The notes beneath the pieces are model-generated. The model did no database searches and was not told the DNA's origin. It saw nothing but the letters and a program-made list of their open reading frames with translations. A program made the position numbers and the translations under genes. Source: Trachythela sp. YZ-2020 (lineage: Eukaryota; Cnidaria; Anthozoa; Malacalcyonacea; Clavulariidae). Taken from it: a stretch of DNA of 64,000 nucleotides. Shown piece after piece: positions 1 through 12,770 of the stretch. Position 1 is the stretch's first letter. Every line of letters starts with the position of its first letter. The stretch covers positions 2,046,001-2,110,000 of the forward strand of contig JADLSH010000279.1 in NCBI GenBank assembly GCA_016169945.1, read 5' to 3'.

Positions 1-1973
1 AAGCTAGGGTATAGTATAATACCTTGGGATTGTTCTTCGTCCATTGGTTCGGGGTGTTCTTCTTCAAGACACTTTGTAGCGCCTTCTATTTGTGTAGTTT
101 CAGTTACTTCGGAATCGGCCATCTTGAAATCTCCACACGTGCGGTATTTTATTACCCAGAATGCACCTGGGACATGAGGTTTGTGACAGCTATAATCACC
201 GAGCTCTTGACGAGGGTGATACGTTGATGAATGAACAAATGAAAACCTTTATTTTATTTTCACGGAAATACCTTTGAACTCTATAGTTTTGCTATAAAAT
301 CACGAGCTTGGTTGAAGGATCTAACTACCTGGAGAATATCAAAAATACTTGGACATTTCGAGCAAATGCCCTTCGTCTGTAAACTTCTGTGTGTTATATT
401 AAGTTAGTCGAAAGGTCGCGGAGTACTTTTTATATTTTCACTCAGGTCACAGGCAAACCACGCTCTGAACGTGTATAAAAATCATATATATACAGAGGCG
501 GACTGACAGCTTTTTCTGCCTCGGTCAGGAATATATTCCGGGCCCATGTATGAGTGTATAAATGAACTCGAAAGGGGTCACTTTTTTGGGGGGGTGCTGA
601 CGATTTCTAGGAGGGATGCGCATCACCCTGCACCCCCCCGGTAGATCCGCCTATGATACTAACCCCTACAAATAGTCACAGATATATAATTCGTGTAGGG
701 CAAAGCCGGGCTACATAAAGAACCATCCGGTCATTGTTGCGGAATGCAAAATTTTCTTTCGACAAACAGAATCGAGATTGTGTCTCAAATAGTAAATAAG
801 GAAACAGGATATCGTACTTCCCCGCCATGCATGAAAAATGTTACGACAACATTTCATCGTTTGCCCAGAACTTTTATTGTACAAAGGGAAATCTATGCTG
901 TTGGCATGTCCAACTTTGCATTTCAACAATAAACCAGATAATGTAAACCCCAACCCCACAACCCCGGGGATTAGCAGGGAATTAGGCAGTTTACTCGTGC
1001 TCCTATCAGCGGGGCATTAGTTTTTTTTAACGTCTTGAAAATTGGCGGGGGTTTGGGCGGAGTTTTACATAAAAACCAATGCAATCATCAAAGATATCAT
1101 ATCAGGCAACTTCTACAGTGAAAAAGTACGTTGATAAAGGTGAGGTTTTTCCCAAGAAAGGTATTGTATTTCTTCTTACAATGACCCAAATATGATTACA
1201 CACACCAAAAATCATATTTGGGGTTGGTCATCGCAAATATCTTTTCATGTTTTTCCCCTTCACATGCAGTGCAATAAAGTTTACTTCTATTTTAGTGTTG
1301 AAATTGATCTAGATGTAGGCTCACGCTACTTCATGTCATTAGCATTATAGTGGATCAATAGCCGAGTCACAAGTTTCTCTTTCGTCCTACCTCCGCCCCG
1401 CCCTCAAATCCAGTGGCGTGCTGGCAGGCGCCAAAACATAAATGGGGCGCCGAAATTGGCACAAAGTAAAATTTTTTGTAGGAAGAAAGATATTTATTGG
1501 TTAAATAGTAATATAAGAACGTTATTAGTCCGGGAAAATTTTTTAAACAACCACAACACCCCCCCCCCCCCCCGTCGACACATAAAAAAAAATTATTTAT
1601 CGCGTCTAAGAGGCTCAACTATACACATATTACAAGGGGGCGCCAAATTTGCAGGTGGCCTCCCCTGGTGAACACAAGCCAGCACGCCACTGCTCAAATC
1701 GTCTGAGCCCCAGTCTCCCAATGCGAAAATGCGCTGAGAAATAAATAAAAGGCCTATGTCTAGGCTGAAATATATGCACTTGTAAATGTATGATGCAACT
1801 CAGGGCGGGGCTTTAGACAATTTGAATGGTGTATAAGTTGCGCATCGTTACGTACGCTGTTTTATGCTGATTGCTACCATCTCAAATATTTTACCGTTTA
1901 ACTAACGATATCATGTGCAGCATGACGAAGGGCTAGTTCACAAAAGAGGCTTTTGTGGCACGAATGTTGTTTT
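1..1973. other. Intergenic stretch with repeats, no gene recognised
   Basis: No open frame here resembles a protein exon, and none of the upstream exons expected for the fibrinogen-like half-gene that follows were found. It contains G- and C-homopolymer runs (near 587-596 and 1560-1574) and one well delimited hAT-like element at 1411-1692, listed separately. Short frames in this stretch look like chance. Confidence 0.6.
1411..1692. mobile_element. hAT-type MITE with 8-bp target duplication
   Basis: The ends are inverted repeats: CAGTGGCGTGCTGG at the left and CCAGCACGCCACTG at the right. The element is flanked on both sides by the identical 8-mer CTCAAATC (1403-1410 and 1693-1700). An 8-bp duplication and ends starting CAGTGGCG are typical of hAT transposons. 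At about 282 bp with no coding capacity it is a non-autonomous copy. It contains a run of C at 1560-1574 and several GGCGCC blocks. Confidence 0.82.
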
Positions 1974-2985
1974 ATGAATGCAAAGTTGCAAAGCCTTGAA
2001 GCCAAGTTGAAAAAGTTTGAAGGAAGATTAAATGGTAAGTCCAAGTGTGTCATACTATTATATACGATGAATTGATTTTCAAACCACTATCCGTCATAAA
2101 TAAACTTGTTTGCAACAGTTTTTATTGCTCAAATCCTCGTGGCAAAAATATAGAAACACAAGACATTAAATAATTCTCGGTAAAACCGGAATGGTTATGT
2201 TACGTATGAAATTATTATGAAAGGATTTAATTGACATTGTTAGTTTGAATGGCTTGACAAATATCAGTTTTAAAGTTTGTGCTATCATTGCTCGTGTGGC
2301 TAATATGTGGTATAAATTTAAATATTTTTCTATTTCAGCAAAATCGGTTTATGGTTCAGGCTTAAACCCAGGACAGTCTTGTAATGATATCGTAGCAGCA
2401 AATAAATTCGCAGTTTCAGGAATCTACTGGATCAAGCTCGCGCCCAAGAATTCCTTTCAAGTTTACTGCGACATGGAAACTCACGGGGGAGGCTGGATCT
2501 TGGTTTACAGCTACACCTTTGCAAATTACAACAGTTTTAGCTCAGTAAGCAATGCCGTAACCCCCCGTCCAAACTGGCCTGTCAGTCTTGCCAATGTCCC
2601 AATCTCAACCACTCCTCCACTCAGTGAGTCATCACTTGGGGCTGTAGACTGGAATCTTTGGAAGAACATTGGGCAAGAGATAATGATTAAGTCAAATATC
2701 AATGATTGGATTGTGTGTCAACCAAATGTTGGAAGTTTGGTCACAAAGAAACACGGATCAATGAGTTGTCAGAATATAAAGAACGTGGCAACAGCTTGTA
2801 ATGGTGTGGCACCAAATACAGTTGTTTGGTACGCTGACGGACCATTCTTGTCAGCTTCCTCGTACTATTACGGCTTTAATGCAAACACAGGTGTCAGCTG
2901 GCCAACACATGATCCTTGTGGCAAAAATCGCGAAAATCACAAGAAAGGAGTTTCCAACCCTGGCGGACAAATCTATCTTCGCTAG
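1974..2985 (+). pseudogene. 3' half of a fibrinogen-like gene (coiled-coil end plus C-terminal exon)
   Basis: This is a partial paralogue of the complete gene at 4053-10730. The end of the coiled-coil exon lies at about 1974-2034 and is followed by a GTAAGT donor. The terminal exon is 2339-2985, with acceptor TATTTCAG, phase 1, 647 nt and stop TAG at 2983. The terminal exon encodes a fibrinogen-like domain with the signature YCDMETHGGGW and ends GGQIYLR. It has exactly the same length as its paralogue and no internal stop. Similarity to the paralogue's coiled-coil exon begins abruptly near 1977. Signal peptide, N-terminal domain and trimerisation exons are not visible in the 2 kb upstream. 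It is either a truncated duplicate or the end of a gene with very distant 5' exons. An AATAAA at 3224-3229 could serve for polyadenylation. Confidence 0.7.
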
Positions 2986-4052
2986 AAGCCAAATCTTTAC
3001 ATTCAGTAGTTTGTTTTATATAACATATACACTTGATATAACACACAGGTAATCACGACATAGATATAGCTTCTTTATATAATCTCTAATTTCTAAAACG
3101 ATATTATTAATACTGCACGTGAAGCGTTGCTATTATCTGCAACGTAATAAGATAACATTTAGTAAATAGAAAATATTTAGCATTGGTGTTAACATTGTAT
3201 TAGTAATTGGGTTGTAATCGGGAAATAAACTTCAATTTTTTGCAGTTTAAATTTATTTCAGTAATTCAGGCACATCACGCAGCATAAGTTTTGATTGGAA
3301 GAACTAGTGTCAACTTAAATTTTCTTAAGCAATCTCGTATACAGTCGTAAGAACATGTTAAAAGGACATTTCCAGTTGAGTAACCTGGCATTGGAGTTAG
3401 CTGTGGTCATATTTATTACTTCCTAACCTATCTTCGTTTCCAGGGCTTCTCGGATAAGTCGAGGAGTCCTGGGAACGAGGATGTTCGTGATCTCGATAAA
3501 CTCGTCCCTAAGCCCTTATATATCTACACACTGAAACCAGAGGAACTAGCTAAAATGCGATCTATATATTAGTAATTTAGTTCTGGGAACAAACCATATC
3601 TGATATTTTCTTGGCTGGTAGTTCATAAATGGCGTATTCATGCAAAAGGATGATCCTTTGTCAAGACGAACTACGAACGCAAGTTGTTCGGTAATAATAT
3701 TTTGACAGAGTTTCATCATGCCCCACTGCGTGGTGGAAAAGGCGGAGTCTGATAAAAACGTGGAAAAGGCAGAGTGTGATAAGACGGAGTCTTATCGCAA
3801 CAAAATATTTGCGGATATAAACGCAACCGCAAACTTTTGAAAACGTTCTCCCGTAAGTTGATGTAATGTAAATATGCATAATGAGTGGTCAGAGTGCTTA
3901 CGTATTTGCGGAAACGGAATCTTCCAACTCTGTTTTCGATATCCTCAAAACAATGAATCGCGAAAACCTGACAAACTCACTTCATTTAGTAACAAACTTC
4001 CGCGGATGAAACACTTCTGAAGAAATAAGCCTGCATCAGAGAGAAATTTAAA
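2986..4052. other. Intergenic stretch between fibrinogen-like copies
   Basis: The first part (to about 3360) is 3' flank that recurs, with small changes, after the complete gene at 10731-11060, so the duplicated unit includes flanking DNA. The remainder should hold the 5' untranslated region and promoter of the next gene. No other gene is visible. Confidence 0.6.
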
Positions 4053-7000
4053 ATGACGATTTCTTTTCGATCAGAAAGAGTTCGTACATTATTACTGGTT
4101 CTGTTCCTGGTATCTGTACAATTCCTAGTTGGTGAAGGAAAGGTATATAATTTATATATTTACTGTTAATACATATTAAGCTCTCTAAGCCTAGGTGGGT
4201 TTGTTTTGCGAAAGAGTTATCTACTTTTTTAAAGATGCTAAATAATGTTGGTCTTGATAATAAGCATCAAATGTACTGCGTTAGGAAACTTGGGAAATCC
4301 TGATTTAGTTCTAGCTGTTTGAGATATCTCATATTCGTTCTGACTTAGTTGTGATTCAAGTACCTAATTGTTCATGACTTAAATAAGCGAGATTTACAAT
4401 TGTATATACGACATGTATAGAAAAGAAAATATTGAGTAACGATTAACGTTTCCACCAAGCACTGACAGCGCGGAAGAATCTGAAAATGCTAAAAGCGTTT
4501 CCGGCTTTTGCGTACCAATACTAGATCTGAAAAATGCATCACGGAAAGCCTGGAATAAATAGCTCATTTGACTAACACTGTTATTAAATCTCGATATTTG
4601 TGCAAAGGTTGGACAAGCCCAAAAACACCATATATTTTCTCGTCAGTTATCTGTTTGCTCCAAAGCGAAAGAAGGGAACCGCACCTTGTATCGTAAGATT
4701 TCAGGAGATGACGGAGTTGTGATCTGCATCAAAAACAGAGGACAATATCTATGGAAATTTCTGGATGGTAATATTACACTTATTTTTTATAAACTACGAA
4801 ATTCAATGCTCAGGTTAGATATCCTTTTCTCGGACAAATTTAGGCCATATTCCTAGGTACATTCATAGATTGCGGAGTACAGCGTATATAAGGTATTTCA
4901 GTAGTTGTTGGCATCACAGGAATCAGAGGGGAGCGACTCAATAATACACTGAAATTAATATGCATTTTGAACACCTCATCTTGTAAATTGCAGCATGGCG
5001 TTGCCGTAGCTAGTCCATCCGTTAAAGTAGTGATACACTTGATCCTTTATTAAAAACAAGATCGTGTTCAATAAAAAATCTCAGCCTTGGATATATTCTT
5101 AAAAATTTTGCTAATTTTAGCCTGTGAATATAAATTCTTACAACGTTACACTTATGAAAAACGAGTGCAACAATATAGAATCTTTAGGGGGGGATAAATA
5201 AGGCATACAAAAGTGTGGTCTGAATATTTGGTAATCTACGCACTGTTTGAACAAAACACTGCGAGTATCTCAGTATTAGAGTAACATTAAAATATTATCA
5301 TGTTATTATTATAAATATTATCAAATATTACCAAAACAGGTTTAAAATATAGTTTTATAGCTAGAATATAGTTTTTTAATGTAAACCAAGTGATCGTCAT
5401 GCATATTATTTGATCCATTCTGAAACTATATTATATATTCCATGTGTCCTATATATGCACGCGACTTTCATTATCAGTTTCAGTTTTAAATAAAAAACAA
5501 GCATCATGCACGACTGTCAATATTCTCCAATATAGGCTCCTCAACACTTGGCGAAAAATTCAATCCCGCAAAAGATTGTTCTGATATAGTAGACAATCTT
5601 CCCGAAGCGAAAGATGGTTTCTTTTGGATAAAACACACGGAGGGAAAACTTTCAAAGGTGAAAACTATTTAAACCTTTTAGAATTGTATTAACCAGAAAT
5701 TACGCAATGAAGAATATTACGCGCCTGTTCAAAGACAGGGCCTCTTCAAAGCTTAAAATTGTAACTACTAGTACTACATGGAGTTACATCAGCAATTTGC
5801 TTCAAAAGAACACATTTTCAGCGCGCATTTAACTATATATAAATGCATATTAAAGATTTTCTTTTTAATGAAAAACAATGTATATGACAGGAATAGTATA
5901 GCATCAATTAGCCGCTCTGAACAATTAGAAATGTCACGACCAAAATCGTGATCACTTCGCGTCTTTAAACTTGCATAATGTAGGGAGCAATATACAAGTT
6001 TAACAATCTGAACAATCGGTATGTATATTTTTCGGGAAATTGCACAATTGAGTTCTCAAAAAATTTTAATGCAGTTGGTAATATATATTTGAACCTTTTA
6101 CTTCTAATAATGATCATATATTTAGAACATACTGCAGGTGAACCAATAGTAATTCATTAAGCCTGGTTTCCATATGGTCGTAACCGTGTCGTAACGTACT
6201 GTCGTGGAGATAGACTGCAAGCCTATCTCCACGACAGTTACGACACGTTTACGACACAGTTACGACCATATGGAAACCATGCCTTACATGTACTATGCAT
6301 GTACTAACTTATCAATCCGTAGGCGTATTGTGATACACATACAGACGGCGGGGGTTTTTTGTTGATCGGAATGAAAGAAAGTCCAGTCACATGGAACGTA
6401 TCATCCAATGAGAGTCCAGTTGATCCAGTTGGGCATCCTCATTGGTCCAGCAAGTTTGGTGACGTCAACGTACAAGATTTTGCAATTCAAATTTCAACTA
6501 CAAAGAATTTCGAAGGCACAAAGGCTCATTGGTGAGTGAAGTAGCGTGAAACAATATACCATACCATACCATACCATACCATACCATACCATACCATACC
6601 ATACCATTCCATGCCATGCCATACCATACCATACCATACCATTCCATGCCATGCCATACCATACCATACCATACCATACCATACCATACCACACCATACC
6701 ATCCATTCCATTCCATAATATACCATGCATTCACACATTTTTCTAATCATTTGTGTAAAGGTCTTACAGATTAAAAATAAATCGTGCTCTTGGTCATCTG
6801 TTTGGTGTTGGAAGTGGTGGCTGTACAGACTTTCATTCAGGGATTGGAAACGTGTCTTATATTAAAGATATTCTTACTGAGACTGTGGTCACTACAAAAT
6901 TCAATTGTTCAAAATTTGGACCTCATACAGATGTCAACCTGGGATGGGTAATTGTCATAGTACATTGTATAAAAAGCACGATTTTTAAAATTTCCTAGCC

Positions 7001-10000
7001 AAACTAAATATAAAACTATTTGAGTTAGCATTTTCTTGTTATCTTTAAACAGATCTAAGCAGAAATTTAGGATGATTTAATTAGGAATTCCAGGTTGAAT
7101 TACCAAACTAAGTGCATATACAACCAGGAACCTGGTCAGTAGAAACGAATTTAACCGTATTCTAGTTAATATAACTATTTTACTATTTTAAAATGTATGC
7201 ATAAAACTATCACGTTGATCGAGTTAGGTTAAACTCTCTAAATTGTACACGTTATTGCAATTACTGTACAGATCAGTAATAACGGTAATATTATTGCTTT
7301 TGCAGGGAAGGATGAATCACTGTCTTAGAAACAAATGTCCAAAAGGTTATGCATTTTTCAAAGGATTTCCTCTCAGACTTGATAGTCATGGATCGTTTAG
7401 GTAAACAGGATGACCCTAAAGTCTTGGTACTACCCGTGCTCTCAAACAATGGACTTCATGGATTTATCCTACTATAAAGCTGTCGGACTGATTGTTTCTT
7501 ACTGATTTATTGTACACTCGTATATGTTACATCGGAGTGTTTTCTAAACATTCTAATTTGGTCATTTAAACTACATAATTTGAATATCATTGTGGATATC
7601 ACCTAAAAATCGAGTTTAAGCTATCATATGGAAAATTATTTGATTAGAGAACTTGTAAAAGAAATATTCAGCAAAATGTTGATCAAAAAGTTTGAAAGCT
7701 TCTAATTAAAAAGTGCTGCAAGATGTAATGACTTCGATCAAAGAAACTTTGATCTTGTAAAAGGGGGCCTGAATATAACCTAAATGTATAATATATTACT
7801 TTTTCAGTTATAGTGCAAGTTCAGAGTTTTCAGGTGTCACACACGATGCTACAGCCTTTGTTGGTTGCGATTCTCGTAAGGTTTGTAAAATTCATCTGGT
7901 GTCTCTTTTAACATGCCAACACCTCCACATTAGATTTATGTGCGTCAATGCATGAAATTGTGCGTAACAGATGCACTATCCAGGCCTGGTTTTGCGATCA
8001 GTGTGTTTGACCGGTGTTTGCAGTTGTTTCCTTAGATCTTCTACTTAGCATCAAAAACATGATTTCCATTAGCAACAGAGCTTCAACTTTATCTCGAAAC
8101 CAATTTGTCAAGTTATTTACGATAAGTCATTATTACGTTTACAATGCTTATCTTTAGTGTTGCGCATGTTTTGGTCCTAAAGGTGGAAGAGGTCATTATT
8201 GCGGCAAGAAATGTAAAAAAATTAATGGTGGAACTGTCCTCACAGATCAAGTTTACGTCTGGTATTGGATCAGAACACGAATGCCTGAACGATTGTGGAA
8301 AAGATGTATGGAGTTTAAGAGAAAGACAGCAGCTGGAAAATTTGAAACGTATTATATTGATAGAAATACCGGTACTGCTCATAAGGTATTGTGTGAGAGA
8401 TTTTTTGGTAAAAAAAAACAAATAGAATTTGACCGGATGAGATTGGCATGGAAAATTCAGAATTAGAAAACCACATTAGTCATTACAGTGAATATATTAA
8501 TATTGAAGAATAAGTAAATTACAGCCAGAAAAATATGGAATTGTGCATGAAGTGAGGTGAAATGTTGAGAGACTGTCAATGTCTGTAATGTCAGACATGG
8601 ACAGATTAGAGTATGCAAGAGAAATTAACGCTGGTTCAGACTATGGAGGTGAAGGACGCCAAGTATGGAAATAAAACGCATTTCTTGTCTTTTGTGGCTA
8701 TCATAATCACCGGAAATGAGGCAGTGGGCTCGAATTTTCATATCTGCATGATAATCGTGATTGCCACTGTTAAAGTTTAGCATCGTTGTTGATGACGGAA
8801 CGACGATGCTCACCAAATTTCCCTCAAACATCTTCCAGTTTCTCCAATTTATAGAGCATGCCATATTTACTGCATGATAAACGGTGAATGAGATGGAAGA
8901 AGATGAACGGGCCGAAATAGTGGTTGAGATATTTTCTACCCAGCAACGCTTACTGAAACCAATCACGAAATCATTTCACTAAAGATTTCTAAGAAATATG
9001 AAATTCGTTTTTTATACAGGGTACATGTTCAGAGCAATTTGAGACATTCTTGAATGAAGGTGTAAGTACGTATGGCATTTTTTATACTTTTATGTTTTAT
9101 TTGCATCAAAATAAGTTATTGAACTATTTATTGCAAATGACTAGTTTCTCATTTATGTTTACTATTTAACCAAGTCTGCACCACAGTATAGACAAATCAG
9201 CTTGATTGATTAACTGTTAACTCTTTCAGACACTTTTCGTAAAAGACAAAAAAAGTCTCAATAATCTTCCACCAGTGTCAGGACTGCTTTCATATCGTGC
9301 AGACAACGAAAAACTCTATGTGAACAAAGGAAATAGATGGGATGAGATTGGCAGTGAGAAAGAAGTGAGTCAGTTTGAGATGTGTCCTGTCAAAATCCAA
9401 TAAAACCAAGTTTGGATCGTAAAAATAATAAACATGATTTTGGGGAGTTTTAAAAGTATGAAAGCCGTCTGAGAACGAGATCTGCAAGCTCAGCAAGCTA
9501 GGCATAATGGGAACAGCAATACTTAAACTCGAACATTTTTGTTTACTCCAGTATTACAGTTTTAACATAAATATACCCTACGAATAAACAGCCTCACATG
9601 AGTGACAACAGCAAAGTTTATCGCCTAATATTCTTGAGCTTGTGCTGTATTTTAATATGTTTTTTAATAATTTTTAGACTGAGAATTTAACAGCTCAAGT
9701 TAAACATCTCCAACAGAGTTTACAAAACAAAAACTCCCAGCAAGATGCACGAGTTCAAAACCTGGAGAAGAATATAAATGCAAAGTTGCAAAGCCGTCTC
9801 AACAACAAAAGCTCTCAGCAAGATGCACGAGTCCAAAATCTGGAGACAAATATAAATACAAAGTTGCAAAATCTTGAAGACAAGTTAAAAAAGATTGAAA
9901 CAAAATTAAACGGTAAGTCCAAGCAGACAATACAATATGAGATATTGCTTGTTGGGAATATTCAAACTATTCGCGAGCATCAAAATGGTTTTGGCGGGAA

Positions 10001-10730
10001 ATCCCCAAGGCTTGTCAAAATACGGGTTTTGAACAATCACCACTCGCGTGTAATAATTATATATTATTCTATATTTATTTCAGCCATGTCCATGCCAAGC
10101 TATGGTTCAAGATTACACCCAGGACATTCTTGTAAAGATTTCCTAGCAACAAATAAATCCGCAGTTTCACGAATTTACTGGATTAAACCTGCAGACAATA
10201 AACCGGCATTTCAAGTTTACTGCGACATGGAAACTCACGGGGGAGGCTGGACATTGGTTTACAGCTACACCTTTACAAATTACAACAGTTTTGACTCAGC
10301 AAGCAACGCCGTAACCCCCCGTCCAAACTGGCCTGCCAGAAGCGCCAATGTCCCAGTCTCAACCACTCCTCCACTCAGAGAGTCATCACGTGGGGCTGTA
10401 GACTGGAATCTTTGGAAGAACATTGGGCAAGAGATAATGATGAAGTCAAATATCAATGATTGGATTGTGTGTCAACCAAATGTTGGAAGTTTGGTCACAA
10501 GGAAAGACGGATCAATGAGTTGTCAGAATATAAAGAATGTGGCAACAGCTTGTAATGGCGTGGCACCAAATACAGTTTATTGGTTCTCTGCTGGACCATA
10601 CTTTTCATATTATTTCTTTGATGGAAACACAGGTGGTGGTAACTGGCCAGCACATGATCCTTGTGGCAAATATGGCCAAAATCACAAGAAAGGAGTTTCC
10701 AACCCTGGTGGACAAATCTATCTTCGCTAG
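4053..10730 (+). CDS. Secreted trimeric fibrinogen-like protein, 12 exons
   Basis: Exons: 4053-4142, 4608-4767, 5536-5657, 6323-6531, 6761-6947, 7306-7400, 7808-7880, 8158-8385, 9020-9061, 9230-9364, 9678-9912, 10084-10730. All junctions are GT-AG, all phases fit, and the sum is 2223 nt (740 aa). Domains: signal peptide 1-30; linker 31-83 ending YLWKFLDG; fibrinogen-like module about 84-312 with CDTHTDGGGF; Cys/Lys-rich segment 313-388 (CCACFGPKGGRGHYC); about 403-447 a segment (SGLLSYRADNEKLYV) resembling the collagen XV/XVIII trimerisation domain; coiled coil about 448-525 with two SQQDARVQNLE repeats; C-terminal fibrinogen-like domain 526-740 (YCDMETHGGGWTLVYSY). Secretion and trimerisation are inferred. 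Similar C-terminal domains occur in cnidarian matrix and lectin-like proteins (recalled, not searched). The canonical ligand site of vertebrate fibrinogen domains is not evident. The gene lies in a tandem array with partial copies on both sides. Confidence 0.85.
6157..6286. mobile_element. Foldback MITE with long inverted arms, intron 3
   Basis: The arms begin GCCTGGTTTCCATATGG at the left and end CCATATGGAAACCATGC at the right. They pair almost continuously across a 10-20 base loop near 6214-6224. TTAA precedes the left end at 6157-6160, but the right flank is CTTAC, so the target duplication is imperfect. The element lies in an intron of the complete fibrinogen-like gene and has no coding potential. 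Confidence 0.65.
6553..6712. repeat. (CCATA)n microsatellite in intron 4
   Basis: About 160 bases of CCATA/TACCA pentamers with CCATT and CCATG variants lie just after the exon 4 donor. The long pentapeptide-like open frames on both strands here are artefacts of the repeat. The paralogous intron of the downstream half-gene carries a more degenerate version (13826-14005). Confidence 0.95.
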
Positions 10731-11831
10731 AAGCCAAACCTTTACATTCAGTAGTTTGTTTTATATAACACATACCCTTGACATAACTAAATAATCTCTA
10801 ATATCTAAGACGATATTATTAATACTGCACGTGAAGCGTTGCTATTATCTGCAACGTAGAAAAAACACTTCATAAGAAATAGAAAACATTTAAGATTGGT
10901 GTTAACTATACAGTATATTAGTAATCGGGTTGTAACTTATTTAAAATTTATTTGAGTAATCCAGGCACATCACTCTGCAGCATAAATTTTGATTGAAAGA
11001 ATTAGTGACAATTTAGATATTCTAAAGCAATCTCGTATACAGTCGTAAGCACATATAATCAGGGCATTAATTCTTGGTTGACTATGCCAGTCTGGCTGCT
11101 AGTTTGTATAATGCTGTATTTATGCTAAAGGTTATATAATTATGCAAAAGCCTGATCTTCTATCAGAACAAACTAACACAAATAGTCTGTTTTGAAGGAT
11201 GATTCCTAGATACACAGGTGGATCAACCTTCTCTAGTATAAATTGGCGCTATATAGCAAAGAGGATGTTTCCGTCTATAGAATATTTTGTGTATTTTGGT
11301 CCAGTTAAGTTCTCAATATTATGATTTTCTTCCTTATTCAATAATTATTCAAAAATCGTTCCACAGTATAGACACCATAACGTCATAAACAGCTGGTATT
11401 TCCATAGTTAATTGTTGAAGCACTCTGTAGGGGTCGAAGTTAGCTCATCATGCGACTCATTTAAACCAATATTAACAGGAATAAAACCGTTATGTAAAGT
11501 AAGGACTAATGATTTAACATAAAAAAATATCCTAAAATTCATTAACCTATACACATATACAGACCATTTCAGAATTATCTAATAAGTCATGTCCAAGATT
11601 ATATTGGAGTTATTTCACTGGGGAATCTTTTTTCCCCCAAACATTTTATCACTGCCCTGTACAAGATATAACAATACATGCATAAATTTAGTGTCGGCTG
11701 CTAACTGAGACACGAATTTTCGTGTTTTTCTTTGTATTTTTACAATGATATACAAGAAATTTGGGTGGGTTGCTTTATTCAGTCACAGACCTTGTAAGAG
11801 TGAACATTTATGATCGTTGAAAAGGTTAAAA
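10731..11831. other. Intergenic stretch after the complete fibrinogen-like gene
   Basis: Bases 10731 to about 11060 are a diverged copy of 2986-3360, the 3' flank shared by two members of the array. The rest precedes the signal-peptide exon of the next copy and probably contains its promoter and 5' untranslated region. No separate gene was recognised. Confidence 0.6.
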
Positions 11832-12641
11832 ATGACGTTGTATTTGAGATTTTGGAAAGTTCGTGCTGTGTTCTTGTTCATAGCAGTGCAATGGTTCATG
11901 TTTACAGACGCTGAGGTAACTGATTTTAAAGTTTCAAAGTAACAACTCTGAACAACTGATACCGCATAGACATGGGTAATTAGGAAACGTATACATAACG
12001 TTAAACGATTGCCTTAATAATATGTTTGGCCTAAAACACCATATCCATGAAATTGGTTAAGAGTTGCTCGCATTAAAGTATCTATTAAGTCACTCTATTA
12101 ATGTATAATTAAGTATTTAACATAAATTAAGTTGAAATAGAAACGTAGATGTACTGAAGACAAAGATGAAGACATGAAGTATAGTTTTTAAGTATTGAGC
12201 TTCTATATCGTTATATAACCAAACAAGAAATAAAACAAAACTTCATTTGTTTCTTTCAATTTAGCTGCCTGTTTGTCACAAGCCGAATGCAGGAATTCGG
12301 AAACTGTATCGCAAAGTTTCAGGCGATGATGGTGTTATGGTCTGCGTTAAAAACAGCGATCGATATGTGTGGAAATTCCTCGATGGTAAGAGACTGGTCA
12401 TCATAAGCATGGTGGTTGTGTAGAATAATATAAATGACCACCCTGTCTTCTTCCTAAAACGTATTTACCATATGCATCCACGTCAGAATACACCCGTTTT
12501 TAAACTTCATATTTTTAACCGATTCATAACTCATGACTTGAGGGCCACTGAAAATTTAAACTCGATAACACTCTATGAACATAGTGATAGGTAATATTTT
12601 CGTTTGCGGTCCGAGTTCATACTCTAGGGTTTCCTGCAATG

Positions 12642-12770
12642 AGGCCGTACGCACCGCGCGAGATTTAAATCCATAGAGGCCATAGAGCCAATGTTTTTGT
12701 TTTTAAAATGATATTAAAAAAATAAATTATTTACCGGCTTGGTCGGTCCGTATAGGGAAATAATAACATA
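12642..12770. repeat. Dispersed repeat, family TTATTTACCGGCTTGGTCGG
   Basis: This copy contains ATTTACCGGCTTGGTCGGTC together with GCGCGAGATTTAAATCCATA in opposite orientation. The same two blocks recur at 54686-54876, and a fragment lies at 58306-58345. It is a dispersed short element in an intron of the fibrinogen-like half-gene. Class unknown. Confidence 0.6.

Noticed and set aside
6494..6750. Long open frames on both strands across the CCATA array
   Set aside because: They are translations of a pentanucleotide microsatellite (YGMVW-type repeats) in an intron and lack any domain.
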